Shown: positions 25,262 through 36,606 of the stretch, piece by piece
Layout of the letters: each line of letters begins with the position of its first letter
How positions within the stretch are numbered: the stretch's first letter is position 1
Assembly: GCF_030247195.1 (NCBI RefSeq)
Contig: NC_080672.1
Span: forward strand, 87,069,113 to 87,133,112
Source of the DNA: Topomyia yanbarensis
Taxonomy: Eukaryota > Arthropoda > Insecta > Diptera > Culicidae
Direction: 5' to 3'
DNA length: 64,000 nucleotides
Made by a program: the position numbers and the translations under genes
Notes under the pieces: generated by a model
The model's input: the letters and a program-made list of their open reading frames with translations, nothing else
Databases searched by the model: none
Told to the model about the DNA's origin: nothing

Positions 25262-25310
25262 TCCGGAACCATACAACGGATCCGTACGAATTTTTGTAGC
25301 AGGAAAACAT

Positions 25311-26560
25311 ACCTTTAATTTGAGGCATTTGTGATAATCGGCCAAACCATCACCGAGAAACTGATAATAGCAAAAATAACCCGAGAATAGTGAAAAACTG
25401 TATTTGAGCGCAATGAAAACTTGAATGCCCTATTTATCATACAACTGCGCGCATCAATTAGCAACCATCCTACCAGATGCGAGCCCAAGAGCACACTGAC
25501 GCCAAAACTTCGTTGACGGTGGTACACGCATTCTTGAAAGAAGCTTATACAACAGGTAAAAGAAGCGAAAGAGATAGCATGCCTGGGTGCCGACCACATG
25601 TTGTGAGAATGGGAATTTATTTCAGCCGACTGCATGCCCCCACCATCATTTCAAGAACGAATGAGAAGCGCGATTGACAGATCTGTATGCGTACCGCGCA
25701 GTGCTACCAAAAGTACAGATGTTTCTATTATTGCAGATTATTTGAATTGTATAGGTACAGATTAAAATGATGTCTAAGGAAACTACAGCATGGTACATAT
25801 TTTTGGAGATAAAATGGTAAAACAATAGTTTTATTTGACATTTCTAATACCTAGTAATATTGAGAGTGTATATAGGATATATAAATTTACGGAAACTGTT
25901 TTTCTTTGGTGTGTAATACAAATATATTTTGTAATTTGACTACTCCAAACAAATGGTTTGCTGGCGAATGAACTTATTATTGAAACCTTAACAATAGAAC
26001 AAATGATTTTTGCACTAAGAACTCAGTGTTTTTTTATTTATTATTGACGGAAAAATAAAGTGAGATTGGAAAGTTTGATGTATAAAACACCCAAATTAAC
26101 CAAATATTATTCAACTAGCAAAACGTTTACATTAACTTATTGCTGTAAATTTCGGTACAAATTTTCTGAAAAAGTAGTGCGATTTTTTTTATTCCCGCTA
26201 AATAATATAAAATGTGGCATCACTGGTAACAGCTTATTTTAGTTTCTCTTTGCCGCTCAGCAGCGAGAGGGGAATGGGTGTCGCAGCTCTCCAACGTGCA
26301 ATGTTGCATCCGAAGTTTTGTATCACAACAGAGCAAAACTTTCTCTTTTGCTCACCGAAAAAAATCGCGGCGGCCATGTTTAACTCAACAATTTGGTCAT
26401 CAATGACCAATTGTTGAGCAATGTTGAATTTCGAAACACGCCTAATTATTTGGCGACGTTATCGTTGTACCACTTGATTGGGAGAGCGGCTATCTAGAAA
26501 GCGAATCCTTTTTCGAATATTGTTTTTCAGCGTAATTAAAACAGTGCACAGGGCAGGAAA
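25311..26560. other. Intron 1 stretch, nothing recognised
   Basis: AT-rich with short frames on both strands. The frames at 25315-25677 do not resemble proteins I know. Confidence 0.4.
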
Positions 26561-26569
26561 ATTTCGAAA

Positions 26570-26960
26570 AATGAATTGATTACTGTTCGAAGCTTCACGA
26601 AGCACCTTCTCAAGCATACCACATGCAATCGATGAGTTTGACACAATCGCTGCGAACATTTAGGGGTAAAACTTATCTCTGCTCGGACGAAGCGAGCTTC
26701 GCATCTAGTTCGCTCTTTACAATGTTCGAAAAAGTTTACATTAACCTTAGAAGCACACATCGTCGAACACGAGGTAAGCTCTTGGCTCGTTGTTTTTGCG
26801 TTTTTGGAACATTTCCACAGAGTTTCGAAGCGATATTCGGTGAACACATATAAAGCGAATGCCTCGTTTATTTGAGAATCGCGAACATCGAAGTTTTATA
26901 TCGCTTCAAGCATCAGCATCATGAGGCCACCTCGAACATGTTCGCTACGTGACTATCTGT
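26570..26960 (+). repeat. Dispersed repeat rich in TTCGAA/CGAACA, copy 1
   Basis: Landmarks are CACAATCGCTGCGAACATTT, CGTCGAACACGAG, TAAGCTCTTGG, TTTCGAAGCGATATTCG and GAATCGCGAACATCGAAG. The reverse complement of 29825-30235 carries the same landmarks in the same order, so this is one family in inverted orientation. The similar peptides from 26623-26853 (+) and 29729-30013 (-) come from this homology. Coding capacity is doubtful. Confidence 0.7.
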
Positions 26961-29820
26961 CTTAAAATCATAAACTGTAAATCTTATTTTGAGTATAAAT
27001 AAAATGGATTATTTTAAGATTATAATTTAGTATTTAGGGATTAGGTGCGTCGCATACCTTACCAATTTATGAGCCACGAGTTTGAATGAGCGTAGTGGTA
27101 GTGAAATTCAAATTCTTTTTTTCGGAATACAATTATGTTTACTAGCTACTTTGATTGCAAACTCGTCTTTTCTTCTTCAATCGGAATATATTTTCCCTGC
27201 CAAGGAGTTTAGGTGAAGATGTATAAAGTATGTTTAAGGGGGTAAGGGTTTCAGCGTGAAAAAATGTTTTTTGGTGAAATGACTCTTTTGGATGAAATGA
27301 TACATTATAATGTACAAAAGTTCTGATCAATTCGCTTCGCCCAAATTTTCTAAAAAAAATCGCAAATAGTGTTTTTTAACGCTAGAACCATTACCCCTCT
27401 CTTAATAATCTCCCTATCTAAAACAAATTCTTCCTAAAAAGAACAATTTTCGGATGGAATCTCACTGCTGACGTCTGAGTTCAGTTAGACGGCGAACTTC
27501 AGTTATTTGCATCCACTGAGGGGTAGTTAGGCGTAGTCCGTTGGCCTTTGTTTTCAACTTGTTGCGGTTTCTAACGTTCTTGCGCAACATTCCTAAATCG
27601 GCTAGTCATATTCACTCAATAATATGCGATGATTTATGTGTTAAACGTTATTTTTAATTTTACCAAATGAATTTATTAACAAATACCTACATACTTGAAT
27701 CCATTATTATTGTCATTAATTGAATTATAATTTCTTGGCATCTGTACCAAACCAAGAGGAAAGCTTCCAAATGATTTTTATAATATTGTTTTATAAGTTT
27801 ATTGGTTGATTACCTAATCACAAGAGACAAAATATTTATTTTCAAACATTTTCGACAGAACCTGTTCACTTAATAAATGAAATGTCAAACTTATTACATG
27901 TTCCACTTTTATGAAATTTTTTTCCTGACTCCTGTACATGTGTTTTGTGATTAATAATGAGAAGGATATTCCAACTTGTTTGTATTGTATTTGTTAACTA
28001 ATTACTGATGGAGAAACGCAAAGAACTTACAAACAATGTTCTAGTGATTTTTTTTGTTGGAAATCCAAAAACAATTCTGAAAAGGACAAAATTTGGTTTA
28101 TCTTCTCCATGATGTAATCTTCCCTTATTTGACTTTTACTAATAAAAAATAAAAGAAAGAAATCTTTAGGGCCCCCTGTATTTTTTTTTGAATCAGTTAT
28201 AGCCGAAATGCTTTATGTAAGGGAAATCTCGGAAAATGAGAAGCGAAATAAATAACTCCAAGTAGAATGAAAGTCGTTCTAAACTCGAACTTTTTCGAAT
28301 ACTGTCTTTCCATTATTATTCGCTTTTTGTCGCATTCCATATTTTGATATATTATTTTGAAGCATCATATTTAAGATCAATACAATAGTAATTCTTCAAA
28401 AGGGCTAATGAGACTTTTGTAAACAAACTTATTTCGCTCATTTTTCCGCTACAGAGTTGAATTTTATGAAAAATACACATGAATCAACATCTTTGCCCTT
28501 GGTAGAACCGATTTCAAATGTTTCAAATGTTAAGAGAAATCAGCAAAACAAAAGTTTGTTCACAAATCTTATTAGCCCTATTCAAATGTTGATATGGAAT
28601 AATAAAATCAATCAAGATCAATTTCGATTTTTTTTAATTTTGCGGTGGTGTAAGTGGTTAAGTGGTTGATTTAACGGCTTCTTTCAAAATTTATCGAACC
28701 TACTCCCATTCGTTCATTCGTTAGAGTAGTTTATGTTAAAGAGAGTGTACTAAATTAATAGGAACACTTAAATTTAGGAAGTTATGACCCTCGCTCCACA
28801 ATGCAGTTTGCGACAGAATTGCTCAACTGAAAATTATTAAATGAAATGAATGAAAACAAACATTAGACTATAGCATTTTGTACGCATGCACTTCAGAGGT
28901 CCAAGGGTTACAATTTCTGTTCTAGTTCTCGGATCGCCAACACATTTTTTTCGATTTTTTGGCCCAGTTCTCAAGGGAAATCCAGTTTTTAACTTTTTGC
29001 ATACATATTGCATTGAATGAAGAACTTAGATAATGTATTCATAAAGTATTAGTAATAATTCGATTGTCCGTTCATTTTAAAAGGCTATTTTCTATAACTT
29101 TACAACTGATTTAATTTCACTTTCAAAATTTCTCGAAATATTATGTTCTAAAAGTTCTCAACCGATATAATATTCGAAAACAGTTATAAAAATGTCTCAT
29201 CACACTGGTAGATGGATTCAAAGCGTTTTTTTAAATAAGTGCACGAAAAAACATGCGCCCTTCTAAAACATACTTCTGAATCAAAATGGTTTTATTGTTA
29301 GTCGAAAACAAGACCAGAACTGCCAAATATGAATCGGGAATGGTCGAGTTTATTGACATTCCCTATTTATTTCTAGGATTCATCATACACATCATGACGT
29401 TATTTATTTAACTGATAATCGATTTTTTCCTTTGAATGGATATCGATATCTTTATCCTCAAGAAACTGACATAACTGGATCCTCAAGAAACTGACACAGG
29501 AACATGACTAAGATAAGCGAGCCACTCAATACGTTGTGTACATTGTGTTTAACTTCATTTTCTAGCCCTAATTTATTTCATTTGAAAATTTATCCCCGCC
29601 CTGTCACGAAATCTTGATTTTATCCCTACTGGTAATATATCAGTAGGGTATCTTAAATAAACTTGTTACGTCACTTTTCAGTTAACCCCAGCATCCATAA
29701 GCTACACATTGTCACAATTATTTTTCACCTATTCCACCCTTAATACAAGGCCTCTGTCTAGAATATACTTTTTTTGCATAACTAGTAGGTATGTATTTGA
29801 ATAAAGAAAACTAATATCGT
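26961..29820. other. Intron 1 stretch, nothing recognised
   Basis: About 2.9 kb of AT-rich intron without a gene, transposon end or RNA that I can identify. Confidence 0.4.
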
Positions 29821-29824
29821 CCAG

Positions 29825-30235
29825 CGAACATGTTAGCGATGGCCCTCGCGATGCTAAATTGATATAATCCTTCGGTGTTCGCGATTCTGAAATACTTCGA
29901 GGTAATCTTTTTTCTGTGTTCGCGAACATCGCTTCGAAGCTCCGTGTAACTGTTTCAAAAATATCGATCACACGAACCAAGAGCTTAGCTCGTGTTCGTC
30001 GAAAACTACGCAAAAGCTTTTACATATCTTTCCGAACATCAATGAAATGAACAAGAAGCTTCATTTGTCCTCGCCGAAGAGCATGCAAAAGTATCGCCCA
30101 AATGTCCGCAATTACGATGGTAAGCGATTGTGATGCGAAGCTTGTGAATACGAACCAGTAACGCAAAGCTTCGCGCTTTGAAAGTATTCGAACATAGGTT
30201 CGGTTCGAATATTTTCTGTCCTGGTCTTGAGTTAC
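29825..30235 (-). repeat. Dispersed repeat rich in TTCGAA/CGAACA, copy 2
   Basis: Inverted relative to the copy at 26570-26960. Shared blocks on the minus strand include CGACGAACACGAGCTAAGCT and CTTCGAAGCGATGTTCGCGA. The two copies are 2.9 kb apart and could pair in the unspliced transcript. Confidence 0.7.
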
Positions 30236-30431
30236 GGTACGAAAATGTCAAATTTGAGTACTTTTTACGCAAAGACCAAATATGAAAAATAACCGTTCGC
30301 CTTTTTAATAATAGTAACAAATACATTCATCAATTCCACTTACCTGCATCTCTCGACGTTAATGCGATGCCTAGAAATTTACTCCGGAGTCCTTTCTCCA
30401 CTTGCATTACTTGTAATTAAGTTCTTATGCT

Positions 30432-30432
<1 letters not shown>

Positions 30433-30463
<31 letters not shown>

Positions 30464-32046
30464 TTCATCTGACCTAGTTGGTCTTAATGAATATGAAGGG
30501 ATGGGGAAAAGCCAATTTGAGTGAAACATTAACTATACTCAAATTGGCATAAAAACCCCATATCTTTTCAAATGAATACACAATACACAATTAATACAGA
30601 AATAAATACAAGAAAAACAAACTAATACAATAAAATAAACAATGTAAAAAAAATATAAACAAAAGCAGCAAATACAGATTAAAATGTCGTCAGGAAATAT
30701 CTGGTAAGTCAGAAACTACTCAATAGCCGGTTTTTAAAGGTAGTAAATGACACGTTGAAATCGAAATCCGCAAACACTTCGTTGAATGTGGCAGACATGA
30801 AGCGAGTTGGATCATGGCTATCATAAAGGGAGTTCCTGTGTTCCAACAGCAAAAAGCTTCTTTGACGGAGTACACGTTTCGGTGCATAGATGAGGAGACC
30901 CAACAATTCCGGCGTATCTAACTCTCCTAGAAAAATCTTAGCGACAAAAACAGCTTGGGCTACTCTCCTTCTCGCTTCAAGCGTGTGTAGACCTAATAAT
31001 CTACAGCGGTCTTCGTATGGCGGAAGATTAATAGGGTCCTGTCACGGAAGGCGTCGAATGAATTTTCTTTGAATTGCTTCAATTCTTGCTATCCATGTTG
31101 CTTGATACGGACACCATATTACGGAGTTAGATTCCAATATTGACCGTACCAATGCGCAGTAATGTGAACGGAGACAGAGAGGGTCATTAAATTCATTAGA
31201 AATTTTAAACATGAATCCCATCTGGCGGTTTGCCTTGTTAATAATATAGTCGAAATGAGGTCGGAAAGTGAGTGCAGAATCCAAAGTGACTCCAAGGTCA
31301 CACACTTGTAGTACACGCTCAAGACGCTGTTCTCCAATACAGTAGTCGTATGAAATTGGTTTGTGCTTGCGATGGTACGATATTACACTGCACTTATGAA
31401 TACTAATTGTAAGCAAGTTTAAGGAGTACCAGTCATTGAAAGTGTCCAAGAGCTGTTGTAAAGCTAAGCAATCCCTGATGCACTTGACGATCATGTATAA
31501 TTTAACATCATCAGCGTAGAATATATGACAACCCGGTGGTAATACTGTTGCTAGATCATTGATCGAGAGTGTGAATAAGAGTGGGCCCTAATTACTTCCT
31601 TGAGGAACACCCGAGTTGTTCGAAAATGGGGCAGAGAACACACATCCAATTTTTACTACAAGTGTTCGATCTCTCAGATATGATTCGAGCCAACGAATCA
31701 GATCAAAAGACACTCCTAATAATTTCAACCGTTTCAGAAGTATTGCGTGATCAACTCTGTCAAATGCTGATTTAAAGTCGGTATGTACAGTGTCGATCTG
31801 AGCACCAGCGTCCATGTTACGCAAGCAGTATGAAGCAAACTGAGCGAGATTCGTGGAGGTTGATCTTTTTGGGATTAATCCTTGTTGATCAGGAGAAATG
31901 TAGCTTTGACTGTATGCAGAGAGCACACAACGATGTAATTCCTCTGTAATTTTCAGCATTTCGCCGATCTCCTTTTTTGAATACAGGAAACATAACTGAC
32001 CTTTTCCAGCTGAAAGGATAACAACACTGCCTAAGCGAACATCCAT
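30433..32046 (-). pseudogene. 5'-truncated LINE (reverse transcriptase and tail)
   Basis: One minus frame runs from about 31930 to 30709. It holds SYISPDQQGLIPKRST, then the motif A region HTDFKSAFDRVDH, then GVPQGSN (motif B) and FYADDVKLY (intact YADD catalytic box), and finishes with FNVSFTTFKNRLLSSF. Two nonsense codons interrupt it: TAG at 31588-31590 after GVPQGSN, and TGA at 31042-31044 after RRLP. Near 31945 a frameshift separates the upstream block KKGDRRNAENYRGIT. The element starts abruptly near 32046, so the endonuclease and ORF1 are missing. The 3' end is a TAAA-repeat tail (30433-30466 as TTTA on the + strand). It resembles Jockey/CR1-type LINEs. Confidence 0.85.
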
Positions 32047-32059
32047 TCAAAGTCTATTT

Positions 32060-32890
32060 GGCCACATTGGCCACCATCATCGGTTCCGGAAGCCCCGGCG
32101 GAAGTATCTAAATTCAGAATAACAGTCACATCGGTTTCTCGAAGATGGCTAGACCGATTCGACTAAACTTGGCCTCAAATGAAAGGAATTGCGTCCCCGT
32201 AAATGGCTATTTAATTTCATCCCGATCCGACTTCCGGTTCCGGAGTTACAGGTTGTGGCGTGCGATCGCATAGCAAATTGTGATTCAAACCGATACTCCG
32301 ATGAAAGCAAAAAAGGTAAAAATTTCGCTAAAATGTCTCTCAAACAACTTCAATTTGCTGTTCTAGGTCACCGACGGCCAACCAACTTTCGTTGACTACA
32401 TTGACCACCATAGACGGTTCCGGAAGTGCCCGGGAAAAGCGGCCATCTTTCAAAATTTACGAACTCACATCAGTTTCCCGGAAATGGTTGGGCCGATTTT
32501 TACAAACTTAGTCCCCAGATGTCTATGAAATTTCGTACGGATCGCTTATATGGGTCCGGAAATATAAACTAAACCGTCCGGTCACATATGAAATTTCCAT
32601 ATAAGCCGGAACTCAAAATTTTTTTTCAAAGGGGGGACCCCATGAAATTTCAGAAATCGAATTCGTATTTTTGATGCCAAACATCTTTAAAATGCATGAA
32701 ACGTCGAGATTTTATGTTATCCCGAAAAAATTTTTTTGTCGCGTGATGTATAATAATAAAATGTAATATATGCATTTAAGAGCTTTTAATTAATATAAAC
32801 AACGCACACATTCTCGTGATTCATGATTGAGAAAGGCACAATTGCACCGCTAGGTGGATTAAAATAGGTTTTTGTACTAAACATTATACT
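32060..32890 (+). repeat. Culicine-type interspersed repeat, two-unit copy
   Basis: Two units start with GGTTCCGGAAG at about 32082 and 32415 (period about 333 bp), each followed by an AGTCACATCGGTTTCTCG-like or TCACATCAGTTTCCCGG-like block. The array ends with GGCACAATTGCACC, then GCTAGGTGGATTAAAA (32834-32863), a tail shared with 39913-39945. Non-coding. Confidence 0.7.
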
Positions 32891-33261
32891 AATCTCCATC
32901 AAAATCTTAGAGAGTGAAAATTTAGACTTGTGCCATTGTTGCATGTAGCCGACACGTTATCATTCAGTTGGTTCATTCTTAGATGTATGGTTTGTTACTC
33001 GGTTGCCTGCTCTGCAGGCGCTTTCTTCCTACGATATAGATGCCTAGTCTGATTCGAGCAGTTTTGAAAATCAAGCGAATCCGATTGATTGAAAATGCGT
33101 CGGAATCAGGTGCTAACTTTCTTGTCAAGCGATCCGATATTCGAAATGAATTTAATTTCTGTTCATTGCAAGATGTCTTAAATATCTTTGCTGTAAAATG
33201 AAATATGGCTAATGGTGCATAAAAAAATTTAAAATGGTCTACCCAATACTTGCTTCGTATA
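32891..33261. other. Intron 1 stretch, nothing recognised
   Basis: No identifiable feature. The minus frame 32979-33416 runs into the adjacent MITE and is not protein-like. Confidence 0.4.
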
Positions 33262-33269
33262 ACCCGTTT

Positions 33270-34652
33270 CAGGAGCGGATCCAGAAAAAAATTTCGGAGG
33301 GGGTCCGAAATTTCGATTTTGAAATGTTCCTTGTACAATAGGGGAACTGGGGGTAAGACGGACATGTTAAGGTTATACTCAAATAAAACATAGTAAAAGC
33401 ATGTTTTTTTCAACATGAAATACTCTATGTTGTAGCTCCATATGTTGGCTTTCGAGTGCCCAGAGGGATTATGTTACAAAAATCAACAAGTATCTTTTTT
33501 GAAAGAAATAGAAAACAAAGAAATATCTGAACTTTTTCCAGACTGCGGATGAAACGGACATATGGTGGGGGTAACACGGACATGTCGCCGAAAGGATGAT
33601 CACAATACAAAATATTAAAATTTACTGTTTCTAACGGATGTTTTGGATAGTTTGTGGTTTTTCTTAATATATATGTTCAATTCGAGGTGAAAAATAACGT
33701 TTTGGGGTTCAATTTAAAGTTGATGCAAATGATGTATTTTCTAATATCATTTTTTCCGTTGTCATAAAGAGAGCTATACAGTCACTTCCAATGATCAGAC
33801 AAATTATTTATACAAAACTGGAAAGTTACATATTAAATACGCAATTGGTAACATCAGTTCCTCGGTTACACATAGCCAGAATATGGGACCTGCACAAAGT
33901 CTTCTACCTTTTCCAGGTCCTAGGAATTTCGTATTCAGCCTCGGTCACATTAACGTACATCTTGCGGTCTACTACATGTGAGACTTCAGCTAACTGGATG
34001 GTTCTCCACGTTTGACTGCTAGAATTTCGTTTCTACACGCGAGACATTCATATAAGGATGAATCAATAGAATTAATCAAGACAGGCCGTCTTGCCCCACC
34101 AGTACACATATTTTTTAAACGCTTGTACTTATTTACTCGTATAAGAACTTACCTGTTATTTTCCACGAAGATTTCATTTAAGAGTTACATTTTCGAAATA
34201 AAAGAAAAAATCCGCTAAAAAATTGATTTTTTCCTCGATAAACCTTAAAATCAGATACGTAAAAATTACATCCGCACGAAGATGCACTACTGATTATCAA
34301 TGTTTACTTACATTTTTCGCTTTTAACAATATTCAAGGCCTACTGAGTGCTTCATAATTCAAGGATATCCATGAAGAGAGAGTACTCATATAATTCAATT
34401 TAACTATATATGTTATATAATAACCATGTGTCCGTCTTACCCAACCTGTCCGTCTTACCCACAGTTCCCCTACGTAATATGTAATACCCTCATCTAATTA
34501 AAATCAATTTTGGTGGTCGAATCTGGTTTGGAATGATTTTGAATTTAGAATGAATTTAAAATAGAAACTATTTTAAAATTTCTCAAGAAGTTAAACAATT
34601 TCGGGGGGGGGGGGTCTGGACCCCCAAGACCCTCCCCCGGGATCCGCCACTG
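33270..34652. mobile_element. MITE family A copy carrying a TA-flanked insertion
   Basis: Ends CAGGAGCGGATCCAG and GGATCCGCCACTG match the 659-905 copy. ACCCGTTT is perfectly duplicated at 33262-33269 and 34653-34660. Without the nested element at 33341-34470 the copy would be about 250 bp. Confidence 0.92.
33341..34470. mobile_element. TA-flanked element nested in the MITE, 1,130 bp
   Basis: The left end is GGGGAACTGGGGGTAAGACG and the right end is the reverse complement of GGGGAACTGTGGGTAAGACG. TA flanks both sides (33339-33340 and 34471-34472). GTAAGACGGACA-type motifs are repeated inside both ends. Comparison with the copy at 659-905 shows the empty site, TACAATTCGTAATA there against TACAA-TA-CGTAATA here. 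TA duplication suggests Tc1/mariner-type mobilisation. No transposase visible. Confidence 0.88.
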
Positions 34653-34660
34653 ACCCGTTT

Positions 34661-34928
34661 CAAATATATACGAATACAAATATCGGAAATAAACATCAAG
34701 CGTAAGAATCGGACAGAGATGCTTCAGCATAAGAACTGCTTAAAAAATGTTCACATTTAAAACTCGGCAAGGATCGGTTAAAAATAAATAAATCGTTAGC
34801 AGGAGCATCCGTATATCGTGATGTTCAAGATTAAAAGTCGGCTAACAAAAACGGCTTTATAAGAATCGGATATATTTTTTTCCAGTTTTTGTACTGAAGA
34901 TTTTTTTATCCAACTCTCATACCATGTT
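34661..34928. other. Intron 1 stretch, nothing recognised
   Basis: Short AT-rich spacer between two elements. Confidence 0.4.
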
Positions 34929-35018
34929 CACACTACAGAGTTAAAACATGTTATAACAATTGGCAACAAGAAAAATGCCATCAAGATAGCGTTAAAACAC
35001 GTTTTAACTCGTAGTGTG
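34929..35018. mobile_element. 90-bp hairpin MITE
   Basis: CACACTACAGAGTTAAAACA at the left end pairs with TTTTAACTCGTAGTGTG at the right. Terminal repeats of about 28 bp flank an interior of about 33 bp, so the unit can fold almost entirely. Target duplication not resolved. Confidence 0.7.
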
Positions 35019-35545
35019 CACGTAGTATTACTACAAAGGAAAGTCCCTGTCCGATTTTGATGCTTGAAGTATATATCCGTTATTTTATATTCTAATATAT
35101 TTGAAGCGGGTTTTACGAAGCATGTTCTGCGACTTTTATTTTCAGTCGCTCACGTGACTGTGCCAACCGCAGCCCAAAAATCTCACAAATCTCAGAATTT
35201 TAAGATCTTTATATGCGCTATACACTATTTGTCATCAAGATCTCAAAAATAGTATGATATGGAAATTTTATGAAAAAAACTGCTAGAAACTCGCACCACA
35301 TACCTTCATTTCTATTCAGCCTATATTCGTTCCTTATCTACTACATACAATTGAATGATCACTCAGAATCGAAATGAGTAAAAGGAGTAAATTTTTCTCG
35401 TTAATATTAATATTTTCTGTTGAAAAAAGTTTCCAATTATATGAAAATTGACCATGTTTTATGGAAATTTTTAAACGTTAAATAGTTTTACATTACAAGT
35501 TTAATCATTGAAGTATAATATTTACGACAATTTTTCTATCCCCAG
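35019..35545 (+). other. Intron 1, distal part with splice acceptor
   Basis: The intron ends with the pyrimidine-rich TTTTTCTATCCCCAG, with AG at 35544-35545. No element recognised in the rest. Confidence 0.6.
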
Positions 35546-36606
35546 TCCCATTGTCATCATCGACACGGCCGAGGAAACTCTGTTCAACGACAGCAACAAC
35601 AATCAGCATCGTGAGCCCAAAATCAAACGGAATGCCCACTTTTGGGCTGAAGATAGTCCTACCTCGCCGGCTATGACCCCAGATTCGCTACCTTCGGACG
35701 ACTTTGACTCCTTCCCGGTGACTCAAACCGAACTCGTAAATCCCACACCACCCCATCAATTGTCTCGGAATCCACCGCCGGTACCCAATCGTAGCTTTCC
35801 GTCCTCCGGTACGGCGGTACAAGAAGCAGCGATCAATAGTAAACAATGTGATGTCATCGAAGCGGGAGAAACTGAACCAGCTGCCAGTGGTGAAATGCGC
35901 AGCAAGCCAGGTACTACTATCATTGCGGCTGATAAGAGCGCAGGCGTGCAGGCGAACGGTGTTGCTTCGGAACTACCAACAGCAGCAACAGCTCGCACCG
36001 AACCAAACAGAACCGAGCAGATTGTTTCACCGGGAGATGCCGAAAAGCGTTTAGATCAGTTGATGAACGACCTCGTTGATGATAACGAGAGTTTCAGTGC
36101 GAACATTTCTGAATTAATTGTGGCGATGGAGGTGGATCCTGGTGTTGAGGTTCTAAAGTCGGGGATTCCCCCGTTGGAGGTGGCGGTTGAAGGGCACGTG
36201 TCAATGGAACAGACGAATGAAGATCTGAAAGAGGAGGGGAATAAGGAAGAGAAGAAAAAGTCTAATATTGGGGATGTTTGTGACGAAGACATGGATCTTC
36301 TGGCAGCCGTGGGGGATAGTGTGGATAGTGATTTTGAAGAACTGGTCAAATCGCAGCTTGACGGTGACAATTCAGAGCAAATACAACTGATTCATGAGAG
36401 AATCATTGTTGGAATTGAACGCTCAAGCACCAGCGGTGATAGCAACAGTGATCGGGAGGATAGTGTTGATCAAAAGATCGAAGATTCGAACGTTAGTGTT
36501 TCAGTGATCGCTGGAAATGAACAGGCAATTCCAGGAGATGTTCCGGATGGCGAGATGACTTCAGTCGCGGCTTATTCCGGCGAGCAGAAGGTCGAAAATA
36601 ATCAAG
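35546..36606 (+). CDS. PDZ-domain scaffold-like protein, exon 2
   Basis: Exon 1 leaves two bases (GG) of a codon. This exon supplies the third (T), giving Gly, and then continues PIVIIDTAEETLF in an open frame for 353 codons. It ends with one base before GTAAGT at 36607. The open frame continues upstream through the acceptor by chance, so the acceptor rather than an ATG defines the start. The peptide is probably disordered. It contains IKRNAHFWAEDSPTSP, the proline-rich RNPPPVPNRSFP, and long acidic runs near the end such as DEDMDLLAAVGDSVDSDFEE. No known domain follows the PDZ of exon 1. It may offer SH3 or kinase sites, which is an inference from composition. Confidence 0.88.

Larger units (their letters stand above)
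24000..25310 (-). repeat. Culicine-type interspersed repeat, split by a hAT-like element
   Basis: 24000-24140 is the reverse complement of about 32545-32710, sharing the CATGAAACRTCGAGATTTT, GTCACAT/CATGTGAC and TCCGGAAATATAAAC blocks. 25262-25310 continues the same repeat (CGGATCCGTACG against GTACGGATCGC at 32530). The two halves are separated by the element at 24141-25261. The repeat is non-coding. Confidence 0.75.

Noticed and set aside
28640..28680. tRNA-like GTGGTTAAGTGGTTG motif
   Set aside because: No B box or stem partner downstream.
35508..35545. Reading exon 2 as an independent gene start
   Set aside because: The upstream frame lacks an ATG (it begins at TTG). A strong acceptor at 35545 in matching phase explains the frame as an internal exon.
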